Below are positions 8,098 to 17,298 of a DNA stretch of 64,000 bases, piece by piece. Position numbers and translations under genes: made by a program. Location: positions 992,001 through 1,056,000 of the forward strand of contig NZ_CP009288.1 in the NCBI RefSeq assembly GCF_000756615.1. Reading direction: 5' to 3'. The stretch's first letter is position 1. Each line of letters starts with the position of its first letter. This DNA is from Paenibacillus durus (GTDB lineage: Bacteria > Bacillota > Bacilli > Paenibacillales > Paenibacillaceae). The notes beneath the pieces are model-generated. The model was not told the origin of the DNA. It worked only from the letters and a program-made list of their open reading frames with translations, and searched no databases.

Positions 8098-10908
8098 CTA
8101 TTCAGGATAAAATTGACCGACTCGTCCTTTGTTAAAACCAACCACATATTCTACACCATTATATGTTCCCTTTATTTGATAACTAAAGGTTGTACCATTT
8201 TTCAATAAGGTGTCCCGATTTTGCATCATAATAGATTCTATAGCATTTGCTACTTCATCAATTGACATATCTTTATTTAGGAAGGTCTGTTTTGTTTTTA
8301 TTGAGCCATCCCAATATTCAGGATGATGCCTTTCAAGAATGTGCTTCATTCCCCGTTTGTCTAATAGGAAGTTTTGATTTCCAAATATGAATTTTTTGCT
8401 TTGGAAATTGTCGAGAGCATTCACCACTTTACTAGGTTCAGCTTTACCTGTCCCCTCAGCACTTCTCCCCGTATACTCCCCTGATTCTAACGCATTTTTT
8501 TGCCTTTGTCTTTCCGGCGAGAGATTTCCACCCGAACCTTTGGAATTCGTATGAGGCTCGGGGCCATGATCATGGAAACTCCAGCGTCCTCCAGCTGTTG
8601 CAGGAGTAAGGGAGCCAAACCCCAGGTTCATCTTTTGGGCTATGCTTTGTAGGAAGCCTTCCAGGGATGTGGGACTGTTCGGGATGCGGATGGCATTGGT
8701 TTTTAATTTTCCATCTCCGGCCTTGGCTAGAGCGGAGTCCGCTTTCGCTGTGTCCCCGAGTAATGCAGCGGGGCCGCTTTTTCCGCCGCTTTGTTCCTCC
8801 ACATCCTTGTGTCCTTTAGACAGAGAGGCTTCTTCTTTGCCTAGCTTTCCTAGATTCCTAGCGAGTTTAGCTCCTCCCTTAGCAACCGTAATTATATCTA
8901 CTGCACGTTCTACAGCTTTTACACTGTCATATCCCGCATCGTAACTTTCCTGTTTGGTATCGGTCAACGGGTTGGGGATGAAGTTATCCCATTTTTTTGC
9001 GAAAGGCTCTGTCACGCTATCCCATACATAATTAGCGTCATTTTTAGCTTCATTTCCAACGTTGATAAATCCTTGTTTTACGTCAGGTGCGTTCTTAATG
9101 ATTTCGACATACCGAGCACCTTTCTCAACGCCTTTCTCAATACCCTGCTTAATCCCTTCTACTGTCTCGTTGCGTTCCAGAAAACCTTTGCCCGTGACGT
9201 TACCAGGCATGACCAAAGGAGTCATGATCATGACCCCGATGTCTGCTGCATCGACAGCCGAGTTCCAGACTCCTTTTACAAAATCGACAGATGCATCCCA
9301 TTCTCCCTTCAGCGTTTGACCTACATTACCAACAACAATACTTGCCATAACCGCTTGGATTCCCTTTTCAGCCACCTGCTTCTCAAAATCAGATAAGAGC
9401 GGCTCCGGATAGGACTGGTGCACCGAGGCTTGAAGCAAAATCTCCGAGCTAAGGTTGTTCACGCCTTCTTCAAGGTCCAGCGCGTCGGTTGTTGTATTCA
9501 GGTGCAGACCATCGGTCCCCTTGAGCAGGATGCTTCCGGCAGAGAGACTCAGGCTGCCTGTCGCTTGAATCTGCATATTCTGTGTACTTTGAAGAGTCAC
9601 GCCGTGATCGGTATTCATGGATATGTACAATGAGCCTTCCTGAGCGCTTATGTTCAGCTCCGAGTTCCCTAAGGCCACTTCTTTACCCTGCGGATTAGCG
9701 AAGGATTTGACCCCGGGATCGGCCATTTTACGATGGTGCCGTTCGGCAGGCGTTTCCGCTGCGGCTCCCTGAATCGTGTCGGATGCAGGGGGAGGGAGAG
9801 CAGCACCAGATGGTTTCGTACGCACCGATTGAATAACCATGGCATCGTCTTCGTCCGCAGTGGGAAAATACAGCTTCACCTGCGCGCCTTTTTCAGGCAT
9901 AAGATACCAGACCTGATTGCCTTCAGCGGAGTAGGGGAACCACTGGGCATCTGTGGGGTCCTGCTGGTCGTCCATATCCAAATGCAGCCGAACCTGATTC
10001 CGGCTCACTTCCAGTATTTTGCCTTCAATCGCTGCACCAATGATGGTCTGATTATAAGTTTTGGCAACGGTCACGCCTTGAGGCAAGGCGCATTCATACG
10101 ACCAGGTCATTACGCCGCTTGTCATTGTGCCGGTCCGTTTGGTAATGACGTAGGTGAGGCCAGACCGCTTGACTTCATCTCCCGGCTGCAAGATTTCCTG
10201 CATTTCGAAGGTGTACCCTGTATAGTCACTGGCCGAGGTATTCGTCCTCCCGTTAGCCGCATGGTTTAAATAGGGTGCAATCCGCCGCCGCATTCGAAAC
10301 GGCACATCCTCTAAAGCGATCTGGCGCCTGGCTTCCGGAATTCCGATCCAGATTTGAATCTGGTGAGCGGTGATATTGGGCAGAAGCCTGGCTCCAGCAT
10401 GGGAAGCCAGACGCTGTAAAAAGCTCCAATCCGTTTCCTGATACTGCATGATGAATTGGTTCGTCGGTCGATTCCCGAACGCTTCATCCAACTTATCGGA
10501 GCCGGAATAATCGGACAGCACCGCGTCAATGATATCAACGTATTGTTGGTTCACTTGCTGGAAGGAACGGTTATTGAGTTCGGTATCCAGCTTGAAGCTG
10601 TGGGAGATAACCTGGATCGTGACTTGTATTTCCTGATGAAGATGCACGATATCTACACTGTACAACTGCCCCATGAATAAGGGATGCTGACCGCCTGTGT
10701 CTGTATACCAGAGTTCGATTTCATCCATACTGCTCGCCCTGGCTACTATCGCATCTTCCTGATTGGGCTGAATACGGCCTGTAATCCACAATCTGGCGTG
10801 TTCTCCAAGCTCGTGGGTCATTTTAACCTGATTTAAGCGCACGTCGCCGTAGGGCCAGATGAAGTTGAGATGTTGATAGGTTAAGAGAGCTGTTGGTGAT
10901 ACGTTCAT
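8098..10908 (-). CDS. VgrG-like spike protein with C-terminal EndoU-like RNase
   Basis: 936 residues. The N-terminus (about 1-290) is the phage late control D/VgrG-Pvc8 fold, with the diagnostic YQETDWSFLQRLASHAG. It is followed by a gpV-like OB domain (LHLDMDDQQDP...WFPYS...MPEKGAQVKLYFP, about 300-360) and a beta-helix-like needle (ADPGVKSF onward, to about 480). A variable middle region leads to the seam SAEGTGKAEP near residue 817. The last 100 residues carry HILERHHPEYWDG, a helical MSIDEVANAIESI segment and 'YNGVEYVVGFNKGRVGQFYP', which match the arrangement of bacterial EndoU nucleases, so the cargo is probably an RNase. Start: ATG after GAGGAG. Confidence 0.85.
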   Translation of the reverse strand: MNVSPTALLTYQHLNFIWPYGDVRLNQVKMTHELGEHARLWITGRIQPNQEDAIVARASSMDEIELWYTDTGGQHPLFMGQLYSVDIVHLHQEIQVTIQVISHSFKLDTELNNRSFQQVNQQYVDIIDAVLSDYSGSDKLDEAFGNRPTNQFIMQYQETDWSFLQRLASHAGARLLPNITAHQIQIWIGIPEARRQIALEDVPFRMRRRIAPYLNHAANGRTNTSASDYTGYTFEMQEILQPGDEVKRSGLTYVITKRTGTMTSGVMTWSYECALPQGVTVAKTYNQTIIGAAIEGKILEVSRNQVRLHLDMDDQQDPTDAQWFPYSAEGNQVWYLMPEKGAQVKLYFPTADEDDAMVIQSVRTKPSGAALPPPASDTIQGAAAETPAERHHRKMADPGVKSFANPQGKEVALGNSELNISAQEGSLYISMNTDHGVTLQSTQNMQIQATGSLSLSAGSILLKGTDGLHLNTTTDALDLEEGVNNLSSEILLQASVHQSYPEPLLSDFEKQVAEKGIQAVMASIVVGNVGQTLKGEWDASVDFVKGVWNSAVDAADIGVMIMTPLVMPGNVTGKGFLERNETVEGIKQGIEKGVEKGARYVEIIKNAPDVKQGFINVGNEAKNDANYVWDSVTEPFAKKWDNFIPNPLTDTKQESYDAGYDSVKAVERAVDIITVAKGGAKLARNLGKLGKEEASLSKGHKDVEEQSGGKSGPAALLGDTAKADSALAKAGDGKLKTNAIRIPNSPTSLEGFLQSIAQKMNLGFGSLTPATAGGRWSFHDHGPEPHTNSKGSGGNLSPERQRQKNALESGEYTGRSAEGTGKAEPSKVVNALDNFQSKKFIFGNQNFLLDKRGMKHILERHHPEYWDGSIKTKQTFLNKDMSIDEVANAIESIMMQNRDTLLKNGTTFSYQIKGTYNGVEYVVGFNKGRVGQFYPE

Positions 10909-10932
10909 ACCTTGGACTCCTCGCTTCGTAAA

Positions 10933-11337
10933 CTAACTATTTTGTCCGTCATCCAGAATCGAGATGATGCCGCCGCCTCCTGGACAAGAACATATTAATG
11001 TGGACTTGCTGAGTAAGGCGTGTTCCCCCTCGATCAGCACATTTTCTTTGCCGTGAGTCCATTTGGTCCCAAAAGCAATTTCGGGTTTACAGGGAAGACC
11101 ATACTTCCGCTCACATAAGCCAAAGGCGTATTCCTTACTGATATGCGCTCCGGGTATGGCATCGGCAACGTTTAAGACTGGTTTATCCTTGATGTAAATT
11201 CCATGGCTGTACATGGCATTCAGCACCCCTGGGTATGTACCTTGACTGCATTGTAAAGTGGCTCCTCTCACCACGTAGGAATATTCTTCGCCAAGTACAC
11301 CAAGCACTAATGCGCGCAGCAGTATGGGCAGCAGCAT
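10933..11337 (-). CDS. DUF4280 PAAR-like spike tip protein
   Basis: A 134-residue protein with the DUF4280 pattern: YVVRGATLQCSQGT near the start, a SHGIYIKDKPVLNVADAIPG turn, and late Cys residues (LICSCPGGGG). DUF4280 proteins are PAAR-like and predicted to cap the VgrG trimer, often with bound metal. Unlike the two DUF4280 copies in the second island, this one starts with a hydrophobic stretch (MLLPILLRALVLGVLG), reminiscent of the hydrophobic segments of prePAAR proteins that need DUF1795 chaperones; the DcrB-like gene next door fits that. GGAGG lies six bases before ATG. Confidence 0.85.
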   Translation of the reverse strand: MLLPILLRALVLGVLGEEYSYVVRGATLQCSQGTYPGVLNAMYSHGIYIKDKPVLNVADAIPGAHISKEYAFGLCERKYGLPCKPEIAFGTKWTHGKENVLIEGEHALLSKSTLICSCPGGGGIISILDDGQNS

Positions 11338-11367
11338 GTGATTTCCTCCTTAGATAAAGGTATACAA

Positions 11368-11997
11368 TCAAGAATGCTCCGACCATGTCGCGGTGTGCAG
11401 CATGGCATAGGTTAAGGGAACCCATAAGGGAGCATCCTCCAACTTAAATTGACAACTCCCGATTACAGCCTTGCCCCGCCAGGAACGCACAAAGGCAATC
11501 TGGTAATAGGGAGAGGGTGAGACTAGAAAAATAGATTCATAACAGCCGATTATAGCGTCCTGAATGGAAAGGGCTTTTTCATCTACCAGCTTCATACTCG
11601 GTTGAACACGACTCATTTGCTCTATCATCTGTTGTTGATAGATTTCCACTTGCGAAGGGTTTAGTTCTTGCTCGCTTTGGTGAAGACCAAACAGGATTCC
11701 GTTAGGCTTGTCCTGAATGACGTAGCTTCCCGGTTGATCTTTCGTCTGTTCAGCCCGAGGCTCTGGAATCCAAGAACTCGGCAGGAATATCGTAAGTTGA
11801 TTATCGTAGAGATGAAGAGCTTGGAATTGTATTTCCTTTCCATCTGGCAGTGTCAAACAGCCTGTAGGAATTTTCTCTATCGCTTCTTCAATGGATATCA
11901 TCATCCAGTCCTCATCGCTCTCAGCCGCGTCTAACTGCTCTTTCAAGGCTTGTTGATTATGCAGCTTTAAAAAAAATTCATCCCAATACTCTGTCAA
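11368..11997 (-). CDS. DcrB/DUF1795-like protein, candidate loading chaperone
   Basis: 209 residues, TTG start seven bases after AAGGAGG. It has an alternating beta-strand pattern with 'FLPSSWIPEPRAEQTKDQPG', a central 'VQPSMKLVDEKALSIQDA' helix and a final 'VPLTYAMLHTATW', the layout of DcrB/DUF1795 proteins such as the Eag effector chaperones of type VI systems. The second island has a relative at 42948-43628. In type VI systems Eag proteins hold the hydrophobic segments of PAAR effectors; a comparable role here is inferred from its position next to DUF4280. Confidence 0.65.
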   Translation of the reverse strand: MTEYWDEFFLKLHNQQALKEQLDAAESDEDWMMISIEEAIEKIPTGCLTLPDGKEIQFQALHLYDNQLTIFLPSSWIPEPRAEQTKDQPGSYVIQDKPNGILFGLHQSEQELNPSQVEIYQQQMIEQMSRVQPSMKLVDEKALSIQDAIIGCYESIFLVSPSPYYQIAFVRSWRGKAVIGSCQFKLEDAPLWVPLTYAMLHTATWSEHS

Positions 11998-12009
11998 TGT
12001 CCAGCCTCC

Positions 12010-12528
12010 TTAGGAAAGTTCTACCTTTTGCAACTGAAAGCCGCTCAAGCTACGGCGAAGCAAGCTTTCGGCAGCCTCCAAGCTAACAATAAAATAAGGT
12101 TCCCTCACGTTGGACAGTCGGAAAAAATGGTGTCCTCTGACCTTTTGGCTATCCAGCACAAGGTGTTTCAGGGTTTGGTTATGCGGATAAAACTCGGTAT
12201 GCTCCGAAATCACGTCTAGATCAGGGACATGTGGAATCCAATATAGCTCCTGACGGCTTTGTTCCCGGTTCACGATATACAACTGTTTAAAACGTGCCTG
12301 TGTATTGTATAGTTCTAAAATCCGTTTCATGGGATCGGAAAGCAGTGGTTGTGATGCTGAAAAAGGCTGCCAATCCGTATACTCTGCATCCGCCGCCGCA
12401 TGAACATCCAAAACCTGAGCCGGGACCATGCGAACAAATGGTGTTTTTAAAAGGTCGATATTCACAGGTTCAATGCTACAGGAAATACGGCTGTCATCGA
12501 GCAGTACATAATAATGGCGCATATACAT
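12010..12528 (-). CDS. Spike-island accessory protein (stand-alone domain)
   Basis: 172 residues. It is clearly the stand-alone form of the C-terminal domain of the 603-residue protein at 39701-41512. Shared signatures are LLSDPMKRILEL/LVSDPMKELLEK, SRQELYWIP/ARQEVYWVP, HNQTLKHLVLDS/PNHTLKHLVLQY and AAESLLRRSLSGFQLQKVE/AVAECLLRRPFIGVRVQRVE. A loose similarity to DUF1629/Imm11 proteins is possible but unproven. It begins three bases after the pentapeptide gene, so the two products are expected to be made together and to interact. Confidence 0.7.
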   Translation of the reverse strand: MYMRHYYVLLDDSRISCSIEPVNIDLLKTPFVRMVPAQVLDVHAAADAEYTDWQPFSASQPLLSDPMKRILELYNTQARFKQLYIVNREQSRQELYWIPHVPDLDVISEHTEFYPHNQTLKHLVLDSQKVRGHHFFRLSNVREPYFIVSLEAAESLLRRSLSGFQLQKVELS

Positions 12529-12531
12529 TCC

Positions 12532-13635
12532 TTACTCCGTCCACACGATGGACTGACGCTGTATATCACTGAGCTTCCATTGCTGTTGGTACTTTAAAGG
12601 GATTTTGGTCCCATGCATCGAAGCTCCCTCAAAATAGGCATGTTCAAAGGAATGTATATCCGTAAAATCAGCCTCATCCAGATTTGCGTGTTCAAAACGT
12701 AGCCCACACAGCCCCGGCACCCGGAGTCCATGATCCCGATATGCTTGTCCGCTGGCCCCTCTGAAATTGGCCCCCTTTAGATCGCTATACCGAAAATCAG
12801 CATCGCTCAGTAGACAACCCTGAAAGCTACCCCCTTCTACATTTGTTTGTTGCCAGCGGCTTCCGATCAATACACAGGCATGAAACTGGCTTCCCCGCAA
12901 ATCACTGTAGCTAAAATCGTTGTAACGGAGGTCTTTTTCTATAAGGTGCAGATGGGGGAGAGAGAGATTCTTTATATTTTCGTATATATATGACTCTTCT
13001 TTACCCGCTTGCGTCAGTTGTTCTCTCACCGCATCCGTATTAGCATTTTTTTGATCCTCGACATACAAATTTTCGCTGATATCCCTAAACTCACCCGTCC
13101 GTATTAGCAAACGCCCAGCCTTATGAATGGCTTGATACTCAGGGGTTTGAACAGCTTCTGTAATCGCCAGGCGCATGATGGAACTCACAAATTGGTGAAA
13201 GAAAGGTGTGGATTCCAGCATCAGTCGTTCGATGTCCGCAGGGCTGAGTACCCCCATATATTTTTTTCGTTCTTGCTCCAATGCTTCCAGCATGGTAGTA
13301 AAATGGGTATAAACCCAGGAGGCATCATAGGATAATCGACAGTCGGCTTGATCTTCATACCATTTGCCAGAATAAGCCTCAACCATGTACAAGCAGGATT
13401 GTTCCAGAATCTGAGTTCGCAAAAAAGAATAGTGTATATAGGCAATGGGTTCTTTTTCCCCTTGCTGTTGCATCCTCAGAATATGAGAGCATAGCTTTTG
13501 AAAGGATGCCGTAAAATTCGAAATAAATTGAGCCTTGCCATGGTGAAACTCCGCCTCCAATGTCTCCATCTGTATTTCCAGCAAGGGCAGGTAATGGTGT
13601 TCGTAAAAATGTTGAAGCGCCTGTTGTTTATCCAT
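12532..13635 (-). CDS. Pentapeptide-repeat protein of spike island
   Basis: 367 residues. Residues 1-190 are alpha-helical and resemble the N-terminal region of the 603-residue protein at 39701-41512 (LLEIQMETLEAEF, RLMLESTPFFHQFVSSIMRLA). Residues about 235-345 are degenerate pentapeptide repeats (DFSYSDLRGSQF, DADFRYSDLKGANFRGA, LDEADFTDI), forming a right-handed quadrilateral beta-helix. GGAGGAGGG lies nine bases before ATG. Such helices are used as spacers or interaction surfaces; a scaffold or adaptor between the VgrG and its cargo is a plausible guess. Confidence 0.8.
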   Translation of the reverse strand: MDKQQALQHFYEHHYLPLLEIQMETLEAEFHHGKAQFISNFTASFQKLCSHILRMQQQGEKEPIAYIHYSFLRTQILEQSCLYMVEAYSGKWYEDQADCRLSYDASWVYTHFTTMLEALEQERKKYMGVLSPADIERLMLESTPFFHQFVSSIMRLAITEAVQTPEYQAIHKAGRLLIRTGEFRDISENLYVEDQKNANTDAVREQLTQAGKEESYIYENIKNLSLPHLHLIEKDLRYNDFSYSDLRGSQFHACVLIGSRWQQTNVEGGSFQGCLLSDADFRYSDLKGANFRGASGQAYRDHGLRVPGLCGLRFEHANLDEADFTDIHSFEHAYFEGASMHGTKIPLKYQQQWKLSDIQRQSIVWTE

Positions 13636-13655
13636 TGGCTGTTTCCCTCCTCCAA

Positions 13656-15185
13656 TTAGTTCATTTTGATCTCAGTCCCGGAGAAGGTTGTCGTTTTATC
13701 CAGCGTAATGCTGTTGCCATTGCCGGAAAGCTCGATTTTCCCGGCAGACAGCTGAAGAGTGCCTGATGACATCGAGAGCTGGGAGGTGGCGCTGATATTG
13801 ATATTTTTTCCACTTACAATATCAATTCCACTTTGGTCGCTGATCGTAATGGACATATCACTAGCGGAAATCACGATTTTATCCGGGGCCAGCATGATTT
13901 CCTTGCCATATTTGGTCCGCAGCGTCTTAATGGCGGGATCAGCCATACGATCTCGATCTGGCTCAGGAGCTGCTGCCGGCAGAGACGAAGAAGAGTTTGA
14001 TCCGTCAGACGAAGCAGATGCAATCGAATGCGTTGAGGTTGCTGTTCCATGTCCAGAAGTCGCAGACGATTTTCCTGACGAATGCTGCGGTTCCCTTTTG
14101 ACCGAGCTGATGGCGTATCCTTCTTCCTCCTTATAGCTGGGGAAATAGATGCGGATGCTGTCGTTTTCCTCTGGCATGCAGTACCAGCCGGTGTTATCTG
14201 CAGACGCATAGATGGTAGAGTAGGGGAACCAGTAATCGGTGTTCGGGTCCTGCTGATCGTCCATGTCCAGCTTGGCGCGGATTTTGTCCCGGTGAACGCT
14301 GAGTACCTTGCCTTGAATGGAAGCCCCGATGATCGAGCGGTTGTATTCTTTAATAGGACGTAATCCGCTTCGTGGGGACAGCTTGCACGTATGCGCCAAT
14401 ATACTATCCTTCATTTCCGTCAACACTTCGGCCACCAGCAGGTGATGCCCCTTAAAGGTGACTTCATAGCCGGGCTCCAGTAAAGTTTCCGTCTTCACCT
14501 CATACTGGATAAAATCCTCATCCCGCACGCCGGGAATATGATTATCCGAGGCGGTTTGGAAATCCGCGATCCGTTTGGACACCTTATATTGGGCCGCTGT
14601 GATTTCTCCCTTGCTTAGACCCGTGGGCAGGCCAACATAAAACTTGGGCACTCCATAACCTACCGCAGGAATGAGCGGAGAATAGAAGTGGGAAGCTATC
14701 CGTTTTAGAAATTGCCAGTCGGTTTCGTCGTATTGCATAATAAACGTGCCTATGGGTGTATTATGGGTCGCGACATCCAGCGCTTCCGCTTTGGGGTAGG
14801 CGGACAAGATGCTCTCAATAAGGCCGTTATAGGTGAGCTTGGGATTTTGAAAAGATCGTTTATGCCGCTTGATGTCGAGCTCGTATGTATGGGATATCGC
14901 TTCAAAGGTCAGGTAATGAACGCCGTGGACCACGTTCTCCTCCACATCCAAGACAATGCCCCGAAAGAGGGGATGGCGGTTGCCGGAGTTGTCCATGACA
15001 AAGGCTTTGACCTGAGTCTCTTCATCCGAAGCACGAATGTAGCTCTCGCGTCTTTCATCGGAAATAATTCCGGTACAGACCATGCGGGCGTGGTCGTTTA
15101 CGGTTTTCACAATTTTAAGCTCTTGAAGATGAGTAAATTCATAGGGCATGATTTCGATATGACCGTAAGTTATGGTATCTTTCAT
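13656..15185 (-). CDS. VgrG-like spike protein without toxin domain
   Basis: 509 residues from ATG 15185, chosen because AAGGAG lies eight bases upstream; the longer open frame to 15446 has no ribosome binding site and its extra part is conserved as leader DNA. Domains are the phage late control D fold with YDETDWQFLKRIASHFYS, the gpV OB domain (AKLDMDDQQDPNTDYWFPYS, then MPEENDSIRIYFPSY), a Ser/His-rich insert, and a beta-helix needle ending in repeats such as MSMSSGTLQLSAGKIELSG. It stops there, with no cargo. It is the first gene of the island operon, so it is likely the structural spike partner of the toxin-bearing VgrG. Confidence 0.85.
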   Translation of the reverse strand: MKDTITYGHIEIMPYEFTHLQELKIVKTVNDHARMVCTGIISDERRESYIRASDEETQVKAFVMDNSGNRHPLFRGIVLDVEENVVHGVHYLTFEAISHTYELDIKRHKRSFQNPKLTYNGLIESILSAYPKAEALDVATHNTPIGTFIMQYDETDWQFLKRIASHFYSPLIPAVGYGVPKFYVGLPTGLSKGEITAAQYKVSKRIADFQTASDNHIPGVRDEDFIQYEVKTETLLEPGYEVTFKGHHLLVAEVLTEMKDSILAHTCKLSPRSGLRPIKEYNRSIIGASIQGKVLSVHRDKIRAKLDMDDQQDPNTDYWFPYSTIYASADNTGWYCMPEENDSIRIYFPSYKEEEGYAISSVKREPQHSSGKSSATSGHGTATSTHSIASASSDGSNSSSSLPAAAPEPDRDRMADPAIKTLRTKYGKEIMLAPDKIVISASDMSITISDQSGIDIVSGKNINISATSQLSMSSGTLQLSAGKIELSGNGNSITLDKTTTFSGTEIKMN

Positions 15186-15470
15186 GGGATCTGTCTCCTT
15201 TTGGGATAGTTTGTATCCGTTTTGCCGCTTTGGAAAATCCAGTATATGCATATATCGGTTAAAATAGAGCTGCATTTTACAAAAAGACCCACTAGTTAGG
15301 AAATTTTTAATGTTTATTTTTGGAAGGTGGGTATAATTTGCGGAATCGACAAGGGGCAGGAAGCTTACCTGATCTGAGGCTGTTAAGAGGGGAAAGTGTT
15401 CCTTGGTGATGGAGTTTTCTATAGGAGGACCATATATCCTTTTCACCGTCTCGACACATGTGGAGTGTTG
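15186..15470 (-). promoter_or_regulatory. Conserved leader of spike operon 1
   Basis: The region upstream of the first VgrG gene is conserved with 43640-43895 upstream of the second island operon. Shared blocks on the minus strand are CACATGTGT, GAGACGGTGAAAAGGATATATG, a TTTTGTAAA block and AACCGATATAT(G/A)CATAT(A/G)CTGGA. The spacing between blocks is similar while the DNA between them differs, which suggests retained control sites. The -10/-35 boxes could not be assigned with certainty. Confidence 0.65.
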
Positions 15471-15522
15471 CTCACTGTTGGTCAGGAGAGACTAATAGTT
15501 GAGATGTATTGGCGGAAATAGC

Positions 15523-15549
15523 AAAGAGGGGGTGAACCCCTCTTTTTTT
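15523..15549 (+). terminator. Plus-strand terminator hairpin
   Basis: GAGGGG and CCCCTC arms with a TGAA loop are followed by TTTTTTT. No plus-strand protein gene precedes it; it lies 60 bases after a CACATGTG motif (15455-15462), a pairing seen at three other places. Confidence 0.8.
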
Positions 15550-15592
15550 GTTGTTGAGTCTGCAATCGTAATATGTCAAGTCATGAACAAAA

Positions 15593-15625
15593 ATATGACC
15601 GCCATTTAGGTATAGGCGGTCATGA
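15593..15625 (-). terminator. Terminator after transglutaminase-like gene
   Basis: ATGACCGCC and GGCGGTCAT arms with an 11-base loop; on the minus strand it is followed by ATTTTTG. It ends the 15669-16277 transcript before the island operon. Confidence 0.8.
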
Positions 15626-15668
15626 GATTATTACTCTATTATTCTATTAGTTCAATAAAAATTTAAGG

Positions 15669-16277
15669 CTACAAATCTGAAGGCAAACCATAAAGATACA
15701 TCGTAGTACAATCTGAATTTTGAAGTAATACGGTGGTTGTTTTTATGTTTGGTGTCGTGTAAATCACAGGATAATCCATTTCATCGTATACATCACGTAT
15801 AGGAAAAGCCAATTTCTCTTCTTCTAGTGAGAACTGAGCATCTACCCCCAATTTATTTCCACGTGCATCTAAACGAATCCATTTTCCAATTGACCTGAGG
15901 TAAACGGCATTTAACGCATGGATAACGTAACCTGTATCAGGAGTATCTCCTAAAGTTAGACGTTGGTAACAGAAACCAGTTGGTATTCCTTGGCACCTTA
16001 ATAAAGCACACAATAGATTCGATTTTGCATAACAAATTCCTTCTTTGAAGAAAAGGACTTCAGATGCTCTGCATGTAATGCGTGAACTTTGAATATCCCA
16101 CGAATGAGATATGTTATCACGAACAAATTCAAAAGCGGATTTAACAAATTCAATTTCATTTAACGATTGGCTATATAATTCTGCTGTTATATCTTTTATC
16201 GAGAAATGACTATAATCAACTTCTTCAGTTTCTTCTAAATAATCATCTAGGTTACTGGATTCACATGTTAGTTCCAT
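15669..16277 (-). CDS. Transglutaminase-like protein, copy 1
   Basis: A 202-residue transglutaminase-core (papain-like) protein. The triad is visible: Cys in KEGICYAKSNLL, His in GYVIHALNAVY, Asp in WIRLDARGNK. A YDEMDYPVIY motif follows the core. No signal peptide or membrane segment is seen, so it is probably cytoplasmic. Proteins of this kind may be proteases, cyclising enzymes or peptide N-glycanase relatives; the substrate is unknown. It lies 12 bases after a broken acetyltransferase gene. A close paralogue is at 47991-48599. Confidence 0.8.
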   Translation of the reverse strand: MELTCESSNLDDYLEETEEVDYSHFSIKDITAELYSQSLNEIEFVKSAFEFVRDNISHSWDIQSSRITCRASEVLFFKEGICYAKSNLLCALLRCQGIPTGFCYQRLTLGDTPDTGYVIHALNAVYLRSIGKWIRLDARGNKLGVDAQFSLEEEKLAFPIRDVYDEMDYPVIYTTPNIKTTTVLLQNSDCTTMYLYGLPSDL

Positions 16278-16289
16278 TCTTTTCCTCCC

Positions 16290-16742
16290 TCAAACGTTTA
16301 TTTGCATTGCAATTTCATCACATGACTTGATTTTTGAACAATTAATACAATCCTTCCATATTTTTTGTGGCAATTTGTCTTTATCTACAATAAAAAATCC
16401 ACATTTATGAAAGAAAGCATCTTGATAAGTTAATGATATTAATCTTTTTATTTCCAGTTTTCTTGTTTCTTCAATAATTTTATTTACTAATAACTTGCCA
16501 ATTCCTCAGAGTGCTAGATTAGGGTTTACAACCAATGAACGTATTTCTACTAAGTCAAAATCTAATATATGTAAACTGGTCACTCCGACTATTTTAGTAT
16601 TTTTAACTGCCACATAGAAGCATTGTAAGTGTTCGTAAATAGATGCACGAGTACGATGTAATAGTTGTCCCTGAACTGCGGACTGTTCTATTAATTTATA
16701 TATCGCCTCTGAATCACTCATTACTGCCTTTCTTATCAGCAT
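16290..16742 (-). pseudogene. GNAT acetyltransferase with internal stop
   Basis: A GNAT-fold frame of 150 codons starting at ATG 16742 after AGAGGGGG. The acetyl-CoA binding loop is hit by an in-frame TGA: the frame reads VVNPNLAL, stop, GIGKLLVNKIIEE, where GNAT proteins have R/Q-x-x-G-x-G/A. The frame resumes to a natural stop at 16290, and the C-terminal 'FFHKCGFFIVDKDKLPQKIW' resembles ArgA-type/N-acetylglutamate synthase-like acetyltransferases. One nonsense change seems to be the only lesion. Confidence 0.8.
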
Positions 16743-17298
16743 GTATAAACCCCCTCTGCTAAAATGGAAACTATTTGAAACGACATTAATAATTATGCAA
16801 CACAATGGATATTTATTCAATACAAATTTTAGTTTAAAGTACGGTCATAAATCTAGGATTTCTTGCTCTCTTCAAGGCGCTTATCTTACATCTATCGAAT
16901 ATTCAAAAAATTTCAGGAGTGTCAAACAGCCATAAACTCTGTTGTAGCCTGCATTTGTCGATGGCTAGGCAATGGGAGGGGGTACACAGTACATTGCTCA
17001 GAAGCTAAATATGAACGTCTGAGCGATGTATGCTGGACGAACTAACCGAGTTGACAGACAGCTCGAGGTCACGGAGATGGCACTGGCCGGCGTTCCTTGG
17101 AGGGAGCGGCAGATCATCCGGCAGGTGTTCTTCAGCCTGGACGATGAGGCCGCTAGCACCACCGCCCTGGAGCTTTCAGTACGGCGACTGCAGCAGGAGG
17201 TTCAACAACACTGTGGACGCGTTCTCCGGGGCGCTGGAGCGCGTCAGGCAAAATCAAATCAGAAATGTAGCCTCTCCGATCCGCTGACGTGGCTATTA
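16743..17298 (+). pseudogene. Degenerate remnant, possibly phage regulator
   Basis: There is no intact gene. Between about 17026 and 17260 a protein-like signal is spread over different frames: LEVTEMALAGVPWRERQIIR, then LSVRR, then FNNTVDAFSGALERVRQ. This looks like a frameshifted helix-turn-helix regulator, similar in style to phage sigma-like/ArpU proteins. It is GC-richer than its neighbours. The part before 17026 shows nothing recognisable. Confidence 0.35.

Noticed and set aside
8642..10680. Long plus-strand open frames opposite the VgrG-EndoU gene, up to 178 codons
   Set aside because: They lie fully inside a well-supported minus-strand VgrG, have no ribosome sites, and follow the GC-rich codon pattern of that gene.
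15186..15446. Longer start for the first VgrG at 15446
   Set aside because: No ribosome site at that start; AAGGAG is eight bases before ATG 15185, and the extra part is conserved as non-coding leader with the second island.
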